Positions 26,406 through 35,124 are shown, numbered from the stretch's first letter. The stretch: 64,000 nt of DNA from Rhodobiaceae bacterium UBA4490 (GCA_002389665.1 DGNO01000004.1:240149-304148); one strand, 5' to 3'. Notes: generated from the letters alone by a model not told the origin. Made by a program: numbers and translations.

Positions 26406-26816
26406 ATGGAAACGGCTTATCACTACCTCGCCCTCAGCGGCGTTCTTACCGTCCTTCTCTGGACACCTTACATCCTGGCACGGGTCTTCGTTTGGGGCCT
26501 GCCGACCTTCCTCAACAACTATCCGGATGGCTATCCGGCCAAACAGCCCGAGCCGCCGCTTTGGGCCCAGCGTGCACAGCGCGCGCATTTGAACATGGTC
26601 GAAACCATGCCGGCTTTCATCGCCGTCGTGGTGGCCGCAGGTTTCCTCGCGGGTGAAGCGGCTGTTGCCGTCGTCGCCACTTGGGCTGCCGTGTTCTTCT
26701 ATGCCCGCATCGCCCATGCCGTGGTCTATATCCTGGCCGTGCCTTTCCTTCGCACACCGGTCTATCTGGTGTCCTGGGCGGCCATCTTGATCATCGGCGC
26801 CCAGTCTCTCCTTTGA
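26406..26816 (+). CDS. MAPEG family membrane protein
   Basis: 136 aa with four hydrophobic helices. The segment AQRAQRAHLNMVETMPAFIAVV is the conserved MAPEG signature, giving the glutathione-binding Asn/Glu region. Family members are membrane-bound glutathione transferases or eicosanoid-type enzymes; bacterial roles are mostly detoxification. An ATG at 26394 is also in frame, but GGGG sits six bases before the ATG at 26406, which I prefer. It follows the VOC gene, suggesting a shared glutathione or thiol-linked detoxification role. Confidence 0.82.
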   Translation: METAYHYLALSGVLTVLLWTPYILARVFVWGLPTFLNNYPDGYPAKQPEPPLWAQRAQRAHLNMVETMPAFIAVVVAAGFLAGEAAVAVVATWAAVFFYARIAHAVVYILAVPFLRTPVYLVSWAAILIIGAQSLL

Positions 26817-26893
26817 CCGGGCTCTTCACTAATAGGCCGCTTCTCTGATCGGCATAAGGGTCGATGCCTCTCATCGGCAGGCCGCAAGGCCGC

Positions 26894-26930
26894 GGGAGGG
26901 CGCTTCCAGACGGGAGCGCCCTCTTTGCTT
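26894..26930 (+). terminator. Rho-independent terminator after MAPEG gene
   Basis: A stem GAGGGCGCT/AGCGCCCTC is followed by TTTGCTTT. It separates the VOC-MAPEG unit from the convergent MarR gene. Confidence 0.75.
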
Positions 26931-26937
26931 TCAGGAC

Positions 26938-27378
26938 CTATTCCAGCAGCGCGCTAAGCAAGCGGGCAAGCTCACCGGCCTCTTTCCCGCTTTTCAATTT
27001 CGCGCCCACATGCGCCTCGATCGCCTTGCGGTAAACGGGCCACATATCCTTAAGGAGCGCGCGCCCGGCCTCGCTGATCACGATGATCTGGCCGCGCCCG
27101 TCTTCCGGGTGGCGGCGGCGCTCTATGAACCCTGCTTCTTCAAGGCGCATGAGCAGACGGGAAATATTGTGCTGGGCAATCAGAAGCTCCGCCTCAAGCG
27201 CGCCCGGCCGCAACCCACCCTTGGCGCGGCGCAGCTCCAACAGCACGTCATACCAGGCAAGCGGGGGAAAGCCCGCCTGTTTCAGATCCCGCTCCACCGC
27301 GCCCAGTACATGCCGGCCCGCGCGCATCAGCCGCGCCCAAGCAAGAACGGTCTCCTTGGAAGGTGTTTCCCCTGACAT
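26938..27378 (-). CDS. MarR-family regulator
   Basis: 146 aa. The winged-helix core is clear: YDVLLELRRAKGGLRPGALE, then LIAQHNISRLLMRLEEAGFI with the recognition helix, and the wing RRRHPEDGRGQIIVISEAG. It is divergent from the glutathione transferase gene, with two palindromes sharing an ATGCA/TGCAT core between them. It is therefore a likely repressor of itself and that enzyme, relieved by a toxic ligand. GGGGGA lies nine bases before the ATG at 27378; longer readings run into the operator. Confidence 0.87.
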   Translation of the reverse strand: MSGETPSKETVLAWARLMRAGRHVLGAVERDLKQAGFPPLAWYDVLLELRRAKGGLRPGALEAELLIAQHNISRLLMRLEEAGFIERRRHPEDGRGQIIVISEAGRALLKDMWPVYRKAIEAHVGAKLKSGKEAGELARLLSALLE

Positions 27379-27398
27379 GGGCCAATCATCCCCCATCC

Positions 27399-27462
27399 AT
27401 GCAGCTGCATCAAGATTGACAAAATGGCGCGCCGCCCCATATAGATGCAACTGCATCTATAT
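27399..27462. promoter_or_regulatory. Twin palindromic operators between marR-type gene and gst
   Basis: Site 1 is ATGCAGCTGCAT (27399-27410), a perfect 12-bp palindrome. Site 2 (27439-27462) has perfect 11-bp arms ATATAGATGCA and TGCATCTATAT around AC. Both share the core ATGCA-N2-TGCAT and lie between two divergent genes. Site 2 ends 14 nt before the transferase ATG. Confidence 0.7.
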
Positions 27463-27476
27463 GGAAGGAGACCGGC

Positions 27477-28172
27477 ATGACCCAATCCGCCCAGAAGGCT
27501 CAAGAGCCTCTCACGCTTGTCAGCCACACGCTCTGCCCTTACGTGCAGCGCGCGGTCATCGCGCTGACGGAAAAGGGCGTGCCTTTCGAACGCAAGGATG
27601 TGGACCTTTCCAACAAACCGGACTGGTTCAAGAAAATCTCCCCGCTCGGCAAGACGCCGGTGCTGGTGGTGGGCGAGCAACCGATTTTCGAATCCGCCGT
27701 CATCGCCGAATATCTGGAAGAGACGGCGCCGAACCCGCTGCACCCGAAAGACGCGCTTGCCCGCGCCGACCACCGCGCCTGGATCGAATTCGGTTCAGCC
27801 ATCCTCAATGACATTTCCGGCTTCTATAACGCCAAGGACGCGGAAAGCTTCGAGGCGAAACGCGCGCAGATAGCAGAACGTTTTGCCCGGCTCGAGACCC
27901 GCGTTAAAGCAGCGCCCTGGTTCGACGGGGAAAACTTTTCCCTTATCGATGCGGTCTTCGGCCCGGTCTTCCGCTATTTCGACACGTTCGAACGCTTCGG
28001 CACCTTCGGTTTCTTCGACGAGACCCCGAAAGTGCGCCGCTGGCGCGAAACATTGAGCGCGCGCCCCTCCGTGCAGAACGCGGTAAGCCCGGCTTATCCC
28101 GAACTCCTGACCGAGTTCCTGAAAAAACGCGGCTCCTATCTTTCCGGCCTGATCGAAGCCAAAGCCGCTTAA
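27477..28172 (+). CDS. Glutathione S-transferase family protein
   Basis: 231 aa. The N-terminal thioredoxin-like domain has SHTLCPYVQRAVIALTEKGV, with Cys in the position used by beta/omega/lambda-class enzymes, the cis-Pro in GKTPVLVV and the gamma-glutamyl site IFESAVIAEYLEE. The C-terminal helical domain follows. It probably adds glutathione to, or reduces, electrophiles. AAGGAG precedes the ATG. It is paired with the divergent MarR gene, as in inducible detoxification units. Confidence 0.9.
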   Translation: MTQSAQKAQEPLTLVSHTLCPYVQRAVIALTEKGVPFERKDVDLSNKPDWFKKISPLGKTPVLVVGEQPIFESAVIAEYLEETAPNPLHPKDALARADHRAWIEFGSAILNDISGFYNAKDAESFEAKRAQIAERFARLETRVKAAPWFDGENFSLIDAVFGPVFRYFDTFERFGTFGFFDETPKVRRWRETLSARPSVQNAVSPAYPELLTEFLKKRGSYLSGLIEAKAA

Positions 28173-28405
28173 AGCTGCGCGCCTTCCTCGCCATCTCCGC
28201 AAGGGGATGAAACGGCAGGGGAGGTGAGCGCAAGACGGCGGAGCAGAAGAAGGCGCAGCATCTCGACCTCGTTCAGCACATCCAGAGGATCGCGCTGCGC
28301 TGTTTCTTCCAGTGCCTGCCGCAGCCAGGGGCTGGTGCGCGGGTTGGAGCGCACGAAGGCTTCCGCCCTCTCCAAGCGTAAAGACCGCGTATCTTCACCT
28401 TTCAT
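28169..28405 (-). CDS. Small hypothetical protein downstream of dabA
   Basis: 78 aa, charged, no membrane segment and no domain I recognise. The middle (SPWLRQALEETAQRDPLDVLNEVEMLRLLLLRR) is helical and possibly amphipathic. A good ribosome-binding site (GGAGAGGG) precedes the ATG at 28405, which lies 12 nt after the dabA stop, so it is probably the third gene of the dab operon. It may be an accessory factor of the bicarbonate system; this rests on position only. Its end overlaps the convergent transferase gene by 4 nt. Confidence 0.6.
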   Translation of the reverse strand: MKGEDTRSLRLERAEAFVRSNPRTSPWLRQALEETAQRDPLDVLNEVEMLRLLLLRRLALTSPAVSSPCGDGEEGAQL

Positions 28406-28417
28406 CACACCCTCTCC

Positions 28418-30856
28418 TTACTCGGCAGCGCTCAGAAAGACCGGGTCTTCTGCGCCCTTCCCCGGCAAAGGTTCATCCGCCCAGGTAAGATCCCCGGCAT
28501 AGCGCGCGGCAAGCCGGCCTTCTTCGTCCATGGCGAAAAGATGCAGCCATTTATTGTCGAAGAGCGCGCGCACCTGACTGTTCCGCGCGAGGATTTCCGT
28601 CATCGCTTCCTTCGGCGCTTCGATGCAGATAGAGAGCCGGAGCGGCCGGTGCATCAGTTTTTCCCCATCATGAACGGACTGCCAGGGAAGGCCGGCGCGG
28701 AGGGGACCGGTGCTTCCTTCCAGCACCCCCATGCCCCCCGTCACATTGTGGAGAAGCTTGTTGCCCGCGCCGAAGACCGACGGGGCGACCGCCGAGCCGT
28801 AATATTGCAGGCTGATCCAGCTTGCGACGACCACAGGCGCCGTCAGGATGAGCTCGAGGACGGAAAACTCCTTATCCGCGTGCCAGTCATATTCATGCAG
28901 GAAAGCCTCACCGGAAAGATCGAGCCCGTGAGTGCGCATCCGGGGCGCGGCGATAAAGGCCTTACAGCCGGCAAGCCCCCATTCCGGGCGCACTTCCGCC
29001 CAATTGTAGCTTCGTGCCGCAACATCGCCCGGCGTCTTCGCGCCCGGCAGCCGCCGCGCCCGTTCGGCCCGGGCAAGAAGCCCCGCTTTTTCAAGCGCGC
29101 CCCTGAGCAAGGCGATCTCTTTTGCATGGCCTGCTGCCGGCACATCCTTATCGAAGAGCGTGACCTCGTCTTTCGTCGTGTCATGCAGCGCGGCAAGGAA
29201 GAGCGTTTGCGAAGGGATCACGATACCCCTCTGCACAAGCTCGGCCCGCACCAGAGGATCGTTGAGAAGCGATGCCAGCAAACGCGCGTTCACATCCCCC
29301 GCATAGCCCCCGCAGGCCCCGCAATGAAGCGCGCTCGCATGGGGATTGTTGCGCGCGCTTGCCCCGTGCCCTGCAAGAAGCACGAGCCGGGCGAAATCCT
29401 TCGTCATGGACATGGCCCGCAGCACGCTCTCGCCGAGCGCCGCGCGCTCGGCAAGATCGAGCGCGGGGGCGAATTTCGGCGCCGGGTCGGGCGCCTTATG
29501 CGCCACGCCGCCGCCCAGCCCGTCGCGGAAGAGCTTGCCCACATAAAGCGGGCCCGTAGCTTCCACAAAGGCGAAGGAGGAAACGGCGGCCATTTTAAAG
29601 CGGCCCCAGGCCCGGCTCGCCCGCGCCAAAAGCCGGGCGCGCAGATCCGTCTCTTTTTCTTCTTCTCCTACCGCGCAGCTATGGAGCGCCGGAGACAGCA
29701 GAACCGGCAGCCGCTTTTCCTCTACATCCGAGGCAAGCGCATGATGCGCCGCCGGCAGGCCGAAGAACCCGGCAAAGCCCGATGTGCGCGCGCCGGGATA
29801 GGCCGTCTCCAGCGCGCGGCGGAAAACTTCCGAGCGCACGTCTATGCAGAAGGCGGCATGGAGCGGGGTTTGCGTCTCCTCTTGTCCGGCAGAATGCCCG
29901 CCGGAAAGAAGCTGCATGGCAAGGCGCCGCTGCCCGGCCCGCTCCGCCGCTTCCTGCAGAATTTCATCGGCAATAAGGCCGGGCGTCACCTGAGGCGCTT
30001 TCTCATATTCAGCAAGCGCCTCCTGCCAGGCAGGCGCGATTTGCTTTTGATGGAGAAGATAAAGCGCTTCTTCCCAGACAAGCCGGATGATCAGAAGATC
30101 GCACAGCGTCTCGTCTGCGCCGCCTTCAAGCTCCGCCTGCCAGAGCCGGTAGCGCGCCGCCTGCGCCCAGCCGCCGAGCTCCATCAAGAGCCGCTGGAAG
30201 TAAAGCGGACGCGCAGCCTCGCTTACCTGAAGCGTTGCCAGCGCGCGCGCCGCCGCTTCCAAGGGGCGCTGCGGCGCATCGGCGACATGGGCCGCAAAAC
30301 CGCGAAGGCCGAGAATTTCCGGCACAAGGTCATAGGTCGCCGCTGCCCGCCAGGAAGCATAAGCCCGCTCCTTGCGCGGCAGAGCCCAAAGCGCCTGACC
30401 CTCATCGAAATAAGCCCCGGCCCAAGCCCCGATTCGCTCGGCGGCAAGGCCCGGCCAATCGGTGCCGGAAGCATCGGCGGCAAGCCCGGCAATCGTCGGT
30501 AATGCATCGGGCCCCGGCATCTCGGCTTGCACCGCGCGCTTTAGGGCAGCGATATCGGCAGGCCGGCCTGCATGGGGCGAGGCGGCACGGGCCGCTTCCA
30601 GGTCTTCATCCAGGATCGCCCCTTTGGCGATTTCCGCTTCATACCAGCTGCGCGCCATCGTCACTTTGATGCCGGCGGTTTTGCCGAGAAGGGCGCCCGT
30701 CTCTGCAAGCCCCCTATCCGCTTGGCCGAGAAAAGGATTGACGGCAACCGAGGAGGAAAGCGGCCAAAGCGGCGGCACGGCACGCGCGGCTTCTTTCATT
30801 GCTGCATCAAGATCTTCTAGCGCCGTTTTGTTTGGAAGAGCAGACGTCACCGTCAT
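28418..30856 (-). CDS. dabA: DabA, inorganic-carbon accumulation complex catalytic subunit (DUF2309)
   Basis: 812 aa, typical for the UPF0753/DUF2309 family. It resembles a beta-carbonic anhydrase. The four zinc-site residues are present: Cys337 and Asp339 in [10 protein letters not shown], His497 in [12 protein letters not shown], Cys512 in LHCGACGG. With the proton-channel-like DabB it hydrates CO2 one way, loading the cytoplasm with bicarbonate at the cost of the proton gradient. Its ATG is 4 nt after the dabB stop. In heterotrophs such complexes help growth at ambient CO2; no Rubisco or carboxysome genes are in the window. Confidence 0.92.
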   Translation of the reverse strand: MTVTSALPNKTALEDLDAAMKEAARAVPPLWPLSSSVAVNPFLGQADRGLAETGALLGKTAGIKVTMARSWYEAEIAKGAILDEDLEAARAASPHAGRPADIAALKRAVQAEMPGPDALPTIAGLAADASGTDWPGLAAERIGAWAGAYFDEGQALWALPRKERAYASWRAAATYDLVPEILGLRGFAAHVADAPQRPLEAAARALATLQVSEAARPLYFQRLLMELGGWAQAARYRLWQAELEGGADETLCDLLIIRLVWEEALYLLHQKQIAPAWQEALAEYEKAPQVTPGLIADEILQEAAERAGQRRLAMQLLSGGHSAGQEETQTPLHAAFCIDVRSEVFRRALETAYPGARTSGFAGFFGLPAAHHALASDVEEKRLPVLLSPALHSCAVGEEEKETDLRARLLARASRAWGRFKMAAVSSFAFVEATGPLYVGKLFRDGLGGGVAHKAPDPAPKFAPALDLAERAALGESVLRAMSMTKDFARLVLLAGHGASARNNPHASALHCGACGGYAGDVNARLLASLLNDPLVRAELVQRGIVIPSQTLFLAALHDTTKDEVTLFDKDVPAAGHAKEIALLRGALEKAGLLARAERARRLPGAKTPGDVAARSYNWAEVRPEWGLAGCKAFIAAPRMRTHGLDLSGEAFLHEYDWHADKEFSVLELILTAPVVVASWISLQYYGSAVAPSVFGAGNKLLHNVTGGMGVLEGSTGPLRAGLPWQSVHDGEKLMHRPLRLSICIEAPKEAMTEILARNSQVRALFDNKWLHLFAMDEEGRLAARYAGDLTWADEPLPGKGAEDPVFLSAAE

Positions 30857-30860
30857 CGCC

Positions 30861-32498
30861 TTATCCTTTCTTTGCAGCCGGATGCCCGGCGGAAATCTGT
30901 TCTCTCACCTGCCAGCTTCCCAGGAGGCGGTCGAAAAGCGCGTTGGCGTAAAGCCCATTGGCCAGATGCGCCCGCGGGCCCGCCGCCGCCGGATGCGCCG
31001 ACCAGAGCGGGAAGGTCGCCTGGGCAAAAGCCGTCAAAGCGAAGCTGAGCACTGCAAGCGTGATGAGCGCCCATTCGAGCGGGCCCGGAGCGGGTGTGGC
31101 GGGCAAGGTGCCCGCCGTCAGCCATTCGGCGCCCGCTTGCAGTGTGAAATAACCTGCCGTTGCAGCCAGCGAATAAAGCGCAGTGCGCTGCGTCAGCAAT
31201 CTCGGCGCGGCATCCGCAAGGCCCTGGGCAAGGAGATACGCAACGCCGAAGATGAGGATGGCGCCGAGCGCGACCGCTTGCGGGGATTTCGTCTCGAAGC
31301 CGAAAAGCGCTCCCGTGCCTGCGAAAATCGCAAGAGCGATGAGGAAGGACCGCCCCACGGCCTTGCCGTTCGGCACCGCGATGGGGCCGGGCCGCTTGAT
31401 CGCGGCGACATTTTCCACGGCACTGCCCGAAGAAAGAAAGGCATGGGCTTTGTAGAAGGAATGCGCGGCGATGTGCAAAAGCGCGAGCGGGAAGAGCGCA
31501 AGCCCGCATTGAAAGATCATGAAGCCCATCTGCGCGATGGTGGACCAGGCGAGCGAGGTTTTGACCGCAGGCTGCGTCAGCATCACCAGTGAGCCGAAAA
31601 GCGCGGTGAACCCGCCGATAAGCACCAGCGCGGCCAGTACGCCGGGCGCAAGCAGCATGACATCGGCAAAGCGGATCAGAAGAAAGCCGCCCGCATTGAC
31701 GACACCGGCATGAAGAAGCGCGGAAACCGGCGTCGGCGTATCCATCACTTCCGTCAGCCAGCCATGGGCCGGGAACTGCGCCGACTTGAAAAGCGCGGCA
31801 AGAGCGAGGAGGCCTGCGGCGAGAATGAGTGCCGCGCCGCCGCCGTCCGCAAAATCGGCCCGGGCAGCCGCGCTGAGCGCGCCGATTTCCTGCGTACCGT
31901 AAGCCATATAGAGAAGCAGCGCCGCCCCGATCAGCGCGCCGTCGCTGAGCCGCGCCATCAGCGCGTGTTTGCGCGCCGCCCGCCGGGCCGGAAGACGCTC
32001 GGGATAAAAGAGCAGAAGCCTTTGCAGGAAAAGGCTCGCCGCGATCCAAGACAAAACGAGCCCCGACAATGTGCCTGCCTGTACAAAGAAAAGAACCGAG
32101 GCAAGCGTCAGGCAAAGCCAGCCGGTAAAGGAACCTTGCCGCGCCTCCCCGTCAAGATAACTTGCCGAAAACCGCAACACCGCCCAGCCGATGCTGGCGA
32201 CGACCAGCAGCATGGTGAGGGAAACCGCATCCGCCATGAAAAGCCCTTCAAGCGGGGCAAGCGCCGGAGGCAGGAGCCCCTCACCTGCCCCGAACGCGGC
32301 AAGCCCGGCGGCGCCCAGCACGGCAAAAAGGGAAAGAAGCGCCGCGCCTTCCGCCGCGCGCACATGGGCGCGCGGGCGCAAACCCGGTCCCGCAAAGGCG
32401 GCAAATCCGGCAAGCAGCAAAAACAGCGGCGCAAGGACCGGCATGAGCGCCAAAAGCGCGGCGGCGACAGAGCCATCGAGGCTGGGCAGGACAGGCAT
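30861..32498 (-). CDS. dabB: DabB, NuoL/MrpA-like membrane subunit of the DAB complex
   Basis: 545 aa with about 14 transmembrane helices, related to proton-pumping NADH dehydrogenase subunit 5. The conserved channel segment [20 protein letters not shown] followed by [16 protein letters not shown] is clear, as is the later [13 protein letters not shown]. The neighbour is dabA rather than nuo or mrp genes, so it is the membrane partner of DabA. The start at 32498 has GGAGAAG upstream; a much longer in-frame reading would run through the divergent LysR gene. Confidence 0.9.
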   Translation of the reverse strand: MPVLPSLDGSVAAALLALMPVLAPLFLLLAGFAAFAGPGLRPRAHVRAAEGAALLSLFAVLGAAGLAAFGAGEGLLPPALAPLEGLFMADAVSLTMLLVVASIGWAVLRFSASYLDGEARQGSFTGWLCLTLASVLFFVQAGTLSGLVLSWIAASLFLQRLLLFYPERLPARRAARKHALMARLSDGALIGAALLLYMAYGTQEIGALSAAARADFADGGGAALILAAGLLALAALFKSAQFPAHGWLTEVMDTPTPVSALLHAGVVNAGGFLLIRFADVMLLAPGVLAALVLIGGFTALFGSLVMLTQPAVKTSLAWSTIAQMGFMIFQCGLALFPLALLHIAAHSFYKAHAFLSSGSAVENVAAIKRPGPIAVPNGKAVGRSFLIALAIFAGTGALFGFETKSPQAVALGAILIFGVAYLLAQGLADAAPRLLTQRTALYSLAATAGYFTLQAGAEWLTAGTLPATPAPGPLEWALITLAVLSFALTAFAQATFPLWSAHPAAAGPRAHLANGLYANALFDRLLGSWQVREQISAGHPAAKKG

Positions 32499-32584
32499 AA
32501 GGTCTTCTCCACTTGGTGCAGCCGGTTGCGCAGTAAAGTAGGCACGAAACGGAGATAAGAAAAATTCATTGTTTATGTACTTTC

Positions 32585-32601
32585 GTTCTATTAAATAGAA
32601 C
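32585..32601. promoter_or_regulatory. Perfect 17-bp palindrome between dabB and lysR
   Basis: GTTCTATTAAATAGAAC lies in the divergent region, only 2 nt before the LysR ATG at 32604. It contains TTC-N9-GAA dyad symmetry of the kind LysR proteins bind. Its place suggests autorepression of the regulator and control of the dab operon, whose ATG is 87 bp away. Confidence 0.6.
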
Positions 32602-32603
32602 TT

Positions 32604-33494
32604 ATGAGCGAGCTCAATTTCCATCACCTGCGCTATTTCTGGGCAGTCGCCCATGACGGCAACCTGACCCGCACGGCCGAACGTCTCAACGTGTCCCAAT
32701 CGGCGCTTTCCATTCAGATAAAGCAGCTTGAAGAACGGCTCGGCCATGCGCTTTTCGAGCGCCGGGGCCGCCAGCTCGCCCTGACGGAAGCAGGACGGCT
32801 CGCGCTCGACCATGCCGATGCAATCTTTTCCGCCGGAGAGGAGCTTCTGGCCAATCTGCGCGCCAGCGGGCGCAGCCGTCGTGCGCTGCGCGTCGGCGCG
32901 CTTGCCACGCTGTCGCGTAACTTCCAGATCGCGTTTCTAAAACCCGTTCTCGGGCGTAGCGATGTGGAGGTGATTTTGCGTTCCGGCACAGCCGCCGAGC
33001 TTTTACGCGGGCTTGAGGCGCTCAATCTCGATGTGGTGCTGCTCACCCAGCCCCCGGCCCGCGATGCCATTACGCCCTTTGTTTCACACCGCCTTGCCCA
33101 GCAGCGTATTTCACTGGTCGGGCGGGCGGAACTTGTCGGCCGGCGCAGCAAGGGAAAACTGCGCGAGCTTCTGGCAAGCGAGCCGGTGCTGCTACCCACC
33201 GCCGACAGCAGCGTGCGCACGGATTTCAACGCCTTGATGGAACGCTGGAACATTCAGCCGCAAATTGCCGCAGAAGTAGACGACATGGCCATGCTGCGGC
33301 TTTTGACGCGGGAAGGGGTCGGCCTCGGCGTCATTCCGCCTATCGTGGTGAAGGACGAGCTTGCCTCCGGCTTTCTGAAAGAAGCCGGGAGCCTGCCCGG
33401 CATCGCGGAAAACTTTTACGCCGTCACGATGGAGCGCAAATTCCCGAACGCGCTGGTGCGCGATCTCGTTTCGGCGAAATTCCCGAAACTTTAG
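32604..33494 (+). CDS. LysR-family regulator of the dab operon (putative)
   Basis: 296 aa. The N-terminal winged helix is typical (LRYFWAVAHDGNLTRTAERL, NVSQSALSIQIKQLEERLGH), in the NhaR-like style; the effector domain follows with TREGVGLGVIPPIVV near the end. It is divergent from dabB and a 17-bp palindrome sits between, so it most likely senses CO2/bicarbonate status or a metabolite and controls dabAB. No Shine-Dalgarno is seen before the ATG; the palindrome takes its place. Confidence 0.88.
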   Translation: MSELNFHHLRYFWAVAHDGNLTRTAERLNVSQSALSIQIKQLEERLGHALFERRGRQLALTEAGRLALDHADAIFSAGEELLANLRASGRSRRALRVGALATLSRNFQIAFLKPVLGRSDVEVILRSGTAAELLRGLEALNLDVVLLTQPPARDAITPFVSHRLAQQRISLVGRAELVGRRSKGKLRELLASEPVLLPTADSSVRTDFNALMERWNIQPQIAAEVDDMAMLRLLTREGVGLGVIPPIVVKDELASGFLKEAGSLPGIAENFYAVTMERKFPNALVRDLVSAKFPKL

Positions 33495-33508
33495 AAAGAA
33501 GACCCAGA

Positions 33509-33949
33509 TTATATATCGAGCCGCTTGGCCGACGCCTTGAGCCAACCATCGAAGGCGGTAAGCGCCGGGCCTTCATAGTCCTGCTTCACGAGATCGCTCA
33601 TCAGGACGCGGGCATCGGCAAGAACCATGGAGCTGAGGAAAGCATAAGCCTGCTCGTTACGGTCTTGCTTGGCATTAAAAGGCACACAAGGCTCCGGCTC
33701 GAAAAACTCTTCCACCACGGCGGCAACCAGCATTTCCTTACTGGTGAAATGCTTATAGATCGTCGCCGTTGAAACGGGCGCGGCCTTGGCAATGTCGATC
33801 ACCGAAACGCTTTGAAAGCCGCGTGCGGAAAACTCCTGATGGGCCGCCACGAGAATAGCCCGGTGACTTTCTCTCCGGCGTGCATTACGCCAAGCGCTCA
33901 GCTTGCCCGGCACGTTTCGTTTGTTATCCGGTGCTTTCATCTCCGGCAT
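33509..33949 (-). CDS. Short TetR/AcrR-family regulator
   Basis: 146 aa, against about 190-210 for most TetR proteins. The DNA-binding domain is intact (AILVAAHQEFSARGFQSVSVIDIAKAA, STATIYKHFTSKEMLVAAVV). The C-terminal ligand and dimer domain stops early. It may be a naturally short member or a truncated gene. It ends 14 nt from the convergent LysR stop. Its target is unknown. Confidence 0.75.
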   Translation of the reverse strand: MPEMKAPDNKRNVPGKLSAWRNARRRESHRAILVAAHQEFSARGFQSVSVIDIAKAAPVSTATIYKHFTSKEMLVAAVVEEFFEPEPCVPFNAKQDRNEQAYAFLSSMVLADARVLMSDLVKQDYEGPALTAFDGWLKASAKRLDI

Positions 33950-34085
33950 GCAAAGCCTCTGCTTGTTGACGATGGGAGCGCCGCCTACCCCGTTGCCGGA
34001 ATCTTATCCGTACCGGTACATTCCCGCAATGGCGGGCAGGAGAGGCAATATTGCCTCTCCCGCTTTTTCATCACCCACATGCCGG

Positions 34086-34334
34086 TCAGTTCAACCTATG
34101 AGAAACGGCACTCTCCTCGCCGGAAGATGCGGCCTCCCGTTTCTCCGCTTCCCAGCGCAGCACATGTTTCTGAAAAGCCGAAACCACCTCATCCGCCAAG
34201 ACAGGATCGTCAATGACTTTCAAGAGGTCGACCAGCACGAGAAACCCGGAACGGATATGCGGATCGTTGATCGTGGCAAAGCGCGACATGAGCAATGCCC
34301 GGTTTAAAGAAGATTTACTTGAGCCCGCTGACAT
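34086..34334 (-). CDS. Small protein encoded downstream of the AHL synthase gene
   Basis: 82 aa. The ATG at 34334 has an excellent GGAGG seven bases upstream and starts 19 nt after the luxI stop, so the two are co-transcribed. The core (SRFATINDPHIRSGFLVLVD and LLKVIDDPVLADEVVSAFQ) is helical and well formed; the tail is charged. I do not recognise the family. By position it could modulate AHL synthesis or LuxR activity, but nothing in the sequence proves that. Confidence 0.65.
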   Translation of the reverse strand: MSAGSSKSSLNRALLMSRFATINDPHIRSGFLVLVDLLKVIDDPVLADEVVSAFQKHVLRWEAEKREAASSGEESAVSHRLN

Positions 34335-34353
34335 GGGACCGCCTCCACTCACA

Positions 34354-34980
34354 TTACGCTGCTGAAACAACAAGATCCTCGAGACCGCGGATGTCCGCCT
34401 TGCGGCCGAGGCGCGAGGCGGCGATATCGAGCGCCTCTTTCGTGCAGAGGATCCAGCCGGCAACGGCCGGGCCCGTCGCAAAATGCTTTTCCCCGCCCAG
34501 CATCTCGAAGGGAACGCCGGACTGGAACCAAGCCTCGGCAAGGCGCGGCGGCATGACGAAAAGGATTTTGGAAATCTCGCAGCGCCGGGCGAATTCATAG
34601 AGCCCCACACCGAGCTCCTGAATGACCTTGCGCCGCGCTTCGGGCGCAAGCGAGGGGTCGGCATGAAGACGCGAGCCTTCCCAAACATCGTCCGCCTCGG
34701 GCGGCGCCATATTGTCCAGCATATCCGGCCAAAGGTCTTTGATCATATAAGACTGGGTGGAGCGCAAAAGACGCACACCGCCCAGCACCCGCCCCGTCAC
34801 CTCATGGCGGCAAAGCAAATAGCCCGCCTGCGGGGTGTCGAACTCGTCATATTCCCGGCCGTTCTCATGGGGAACGTCCCAGCCTTCCTGCTCGATATAG
34901 AGCTTGTAGCGCAGCTTGTGAAACTCATCGAGCGGCGTTCCGGCAATGAGCCGCGCCCCGCGGCCAACGTAGTCAAGCAT
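34354..34980 (-). CDS. LuxI-family acyl-homoserine lactone synthase
   Basis: 208 aa. The conserved catalytic residues line up: Arg24, Trp34, Asp45 and Asp48 (LRYKLYIEQEGWDVP, then REYDEFDTP), Arg70 in GGVRLL, Glu101 and Arg104 in VWEGSRL. Tyr28 stands where Phe is usual. It makes an N-acyl-homoserine lactone from S-adenosylmethionine and an acyl carrier; the acyl chain cannot be predicted. AGGAGG lies before the ATG and partly inside a 28-bp dyad. A luxR-type gene lies directly upstream on the same strand. Confidence 0.93.
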   Translation of the reverse strand: MLDYVGRGARLIAGTPLDEFHKLRYKLYIEQEGWDVPHENGREYDEFDTPQAGYLLCRHEVTGRVLGGVRLLRSTQSYMIKDLWPDMLDNMAPPEADDVWEGSRLHADPSLAPEARRKVIQELGVGLYEFARRCEISKILFVMPPRLAEAWFQSGVPFEMLGGEKHFATGPAVAGWILCTKEALDIAASRLGRKADIRGLEDLVVSAA

Positions 34981-34987
34981 GGTGCCC

Positions 34988-35059
34988 TCCTGATGTCCTT
35001 TGAAGGACTTCAGGAGACCAAAGAGCCGGAGGAGACGGGATACGGTGACTTTGCCGTAT
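34988..35059 (-). promoter_or_regulatory. luxI leader: hairpin touching the ribosome-binding site and 20-bp dyad
   Basis: Dyad 1 (34988-35015): TCCTGATGTCCTT, TG, AAGGACTTCAGGA; the 13-nt arms pair at 12 of 13 positions. On the luxI strand its 3' arm runs into AGGAGG before the ATG, so the RNA hairpin could mask translation. Dyad 2 (35040-35059) is ATACGG-N8-CCGTAT, 20 bp like a lux box, and CCGTATTG recurs at 35083-35090. Confidence 0.45.
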
Positions 35060-35124
35060 TGTGCTCGCCGATATTACCGGGCCCGTATTGCGCAGGCCCC
35101 TCTCACGTCAAAAGACGCGGTATC

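Noticed and set aside
28541..30502. 650-codon open frame opposite dabA
   Set aside because: Antisense shadow of a conserved gene; the translation is Arg/Pro-rich without motifs.
30861..32813. Reading the DabB gene as 650 aa, or as an NADH dehydrogenase or Mrp antiporter subunit
   Set aside because: The extra N-terminus overlaps the divergent LysR gene and has no hydrophobic helices; the neighbour is dabA rather than nuo or mrp genes.
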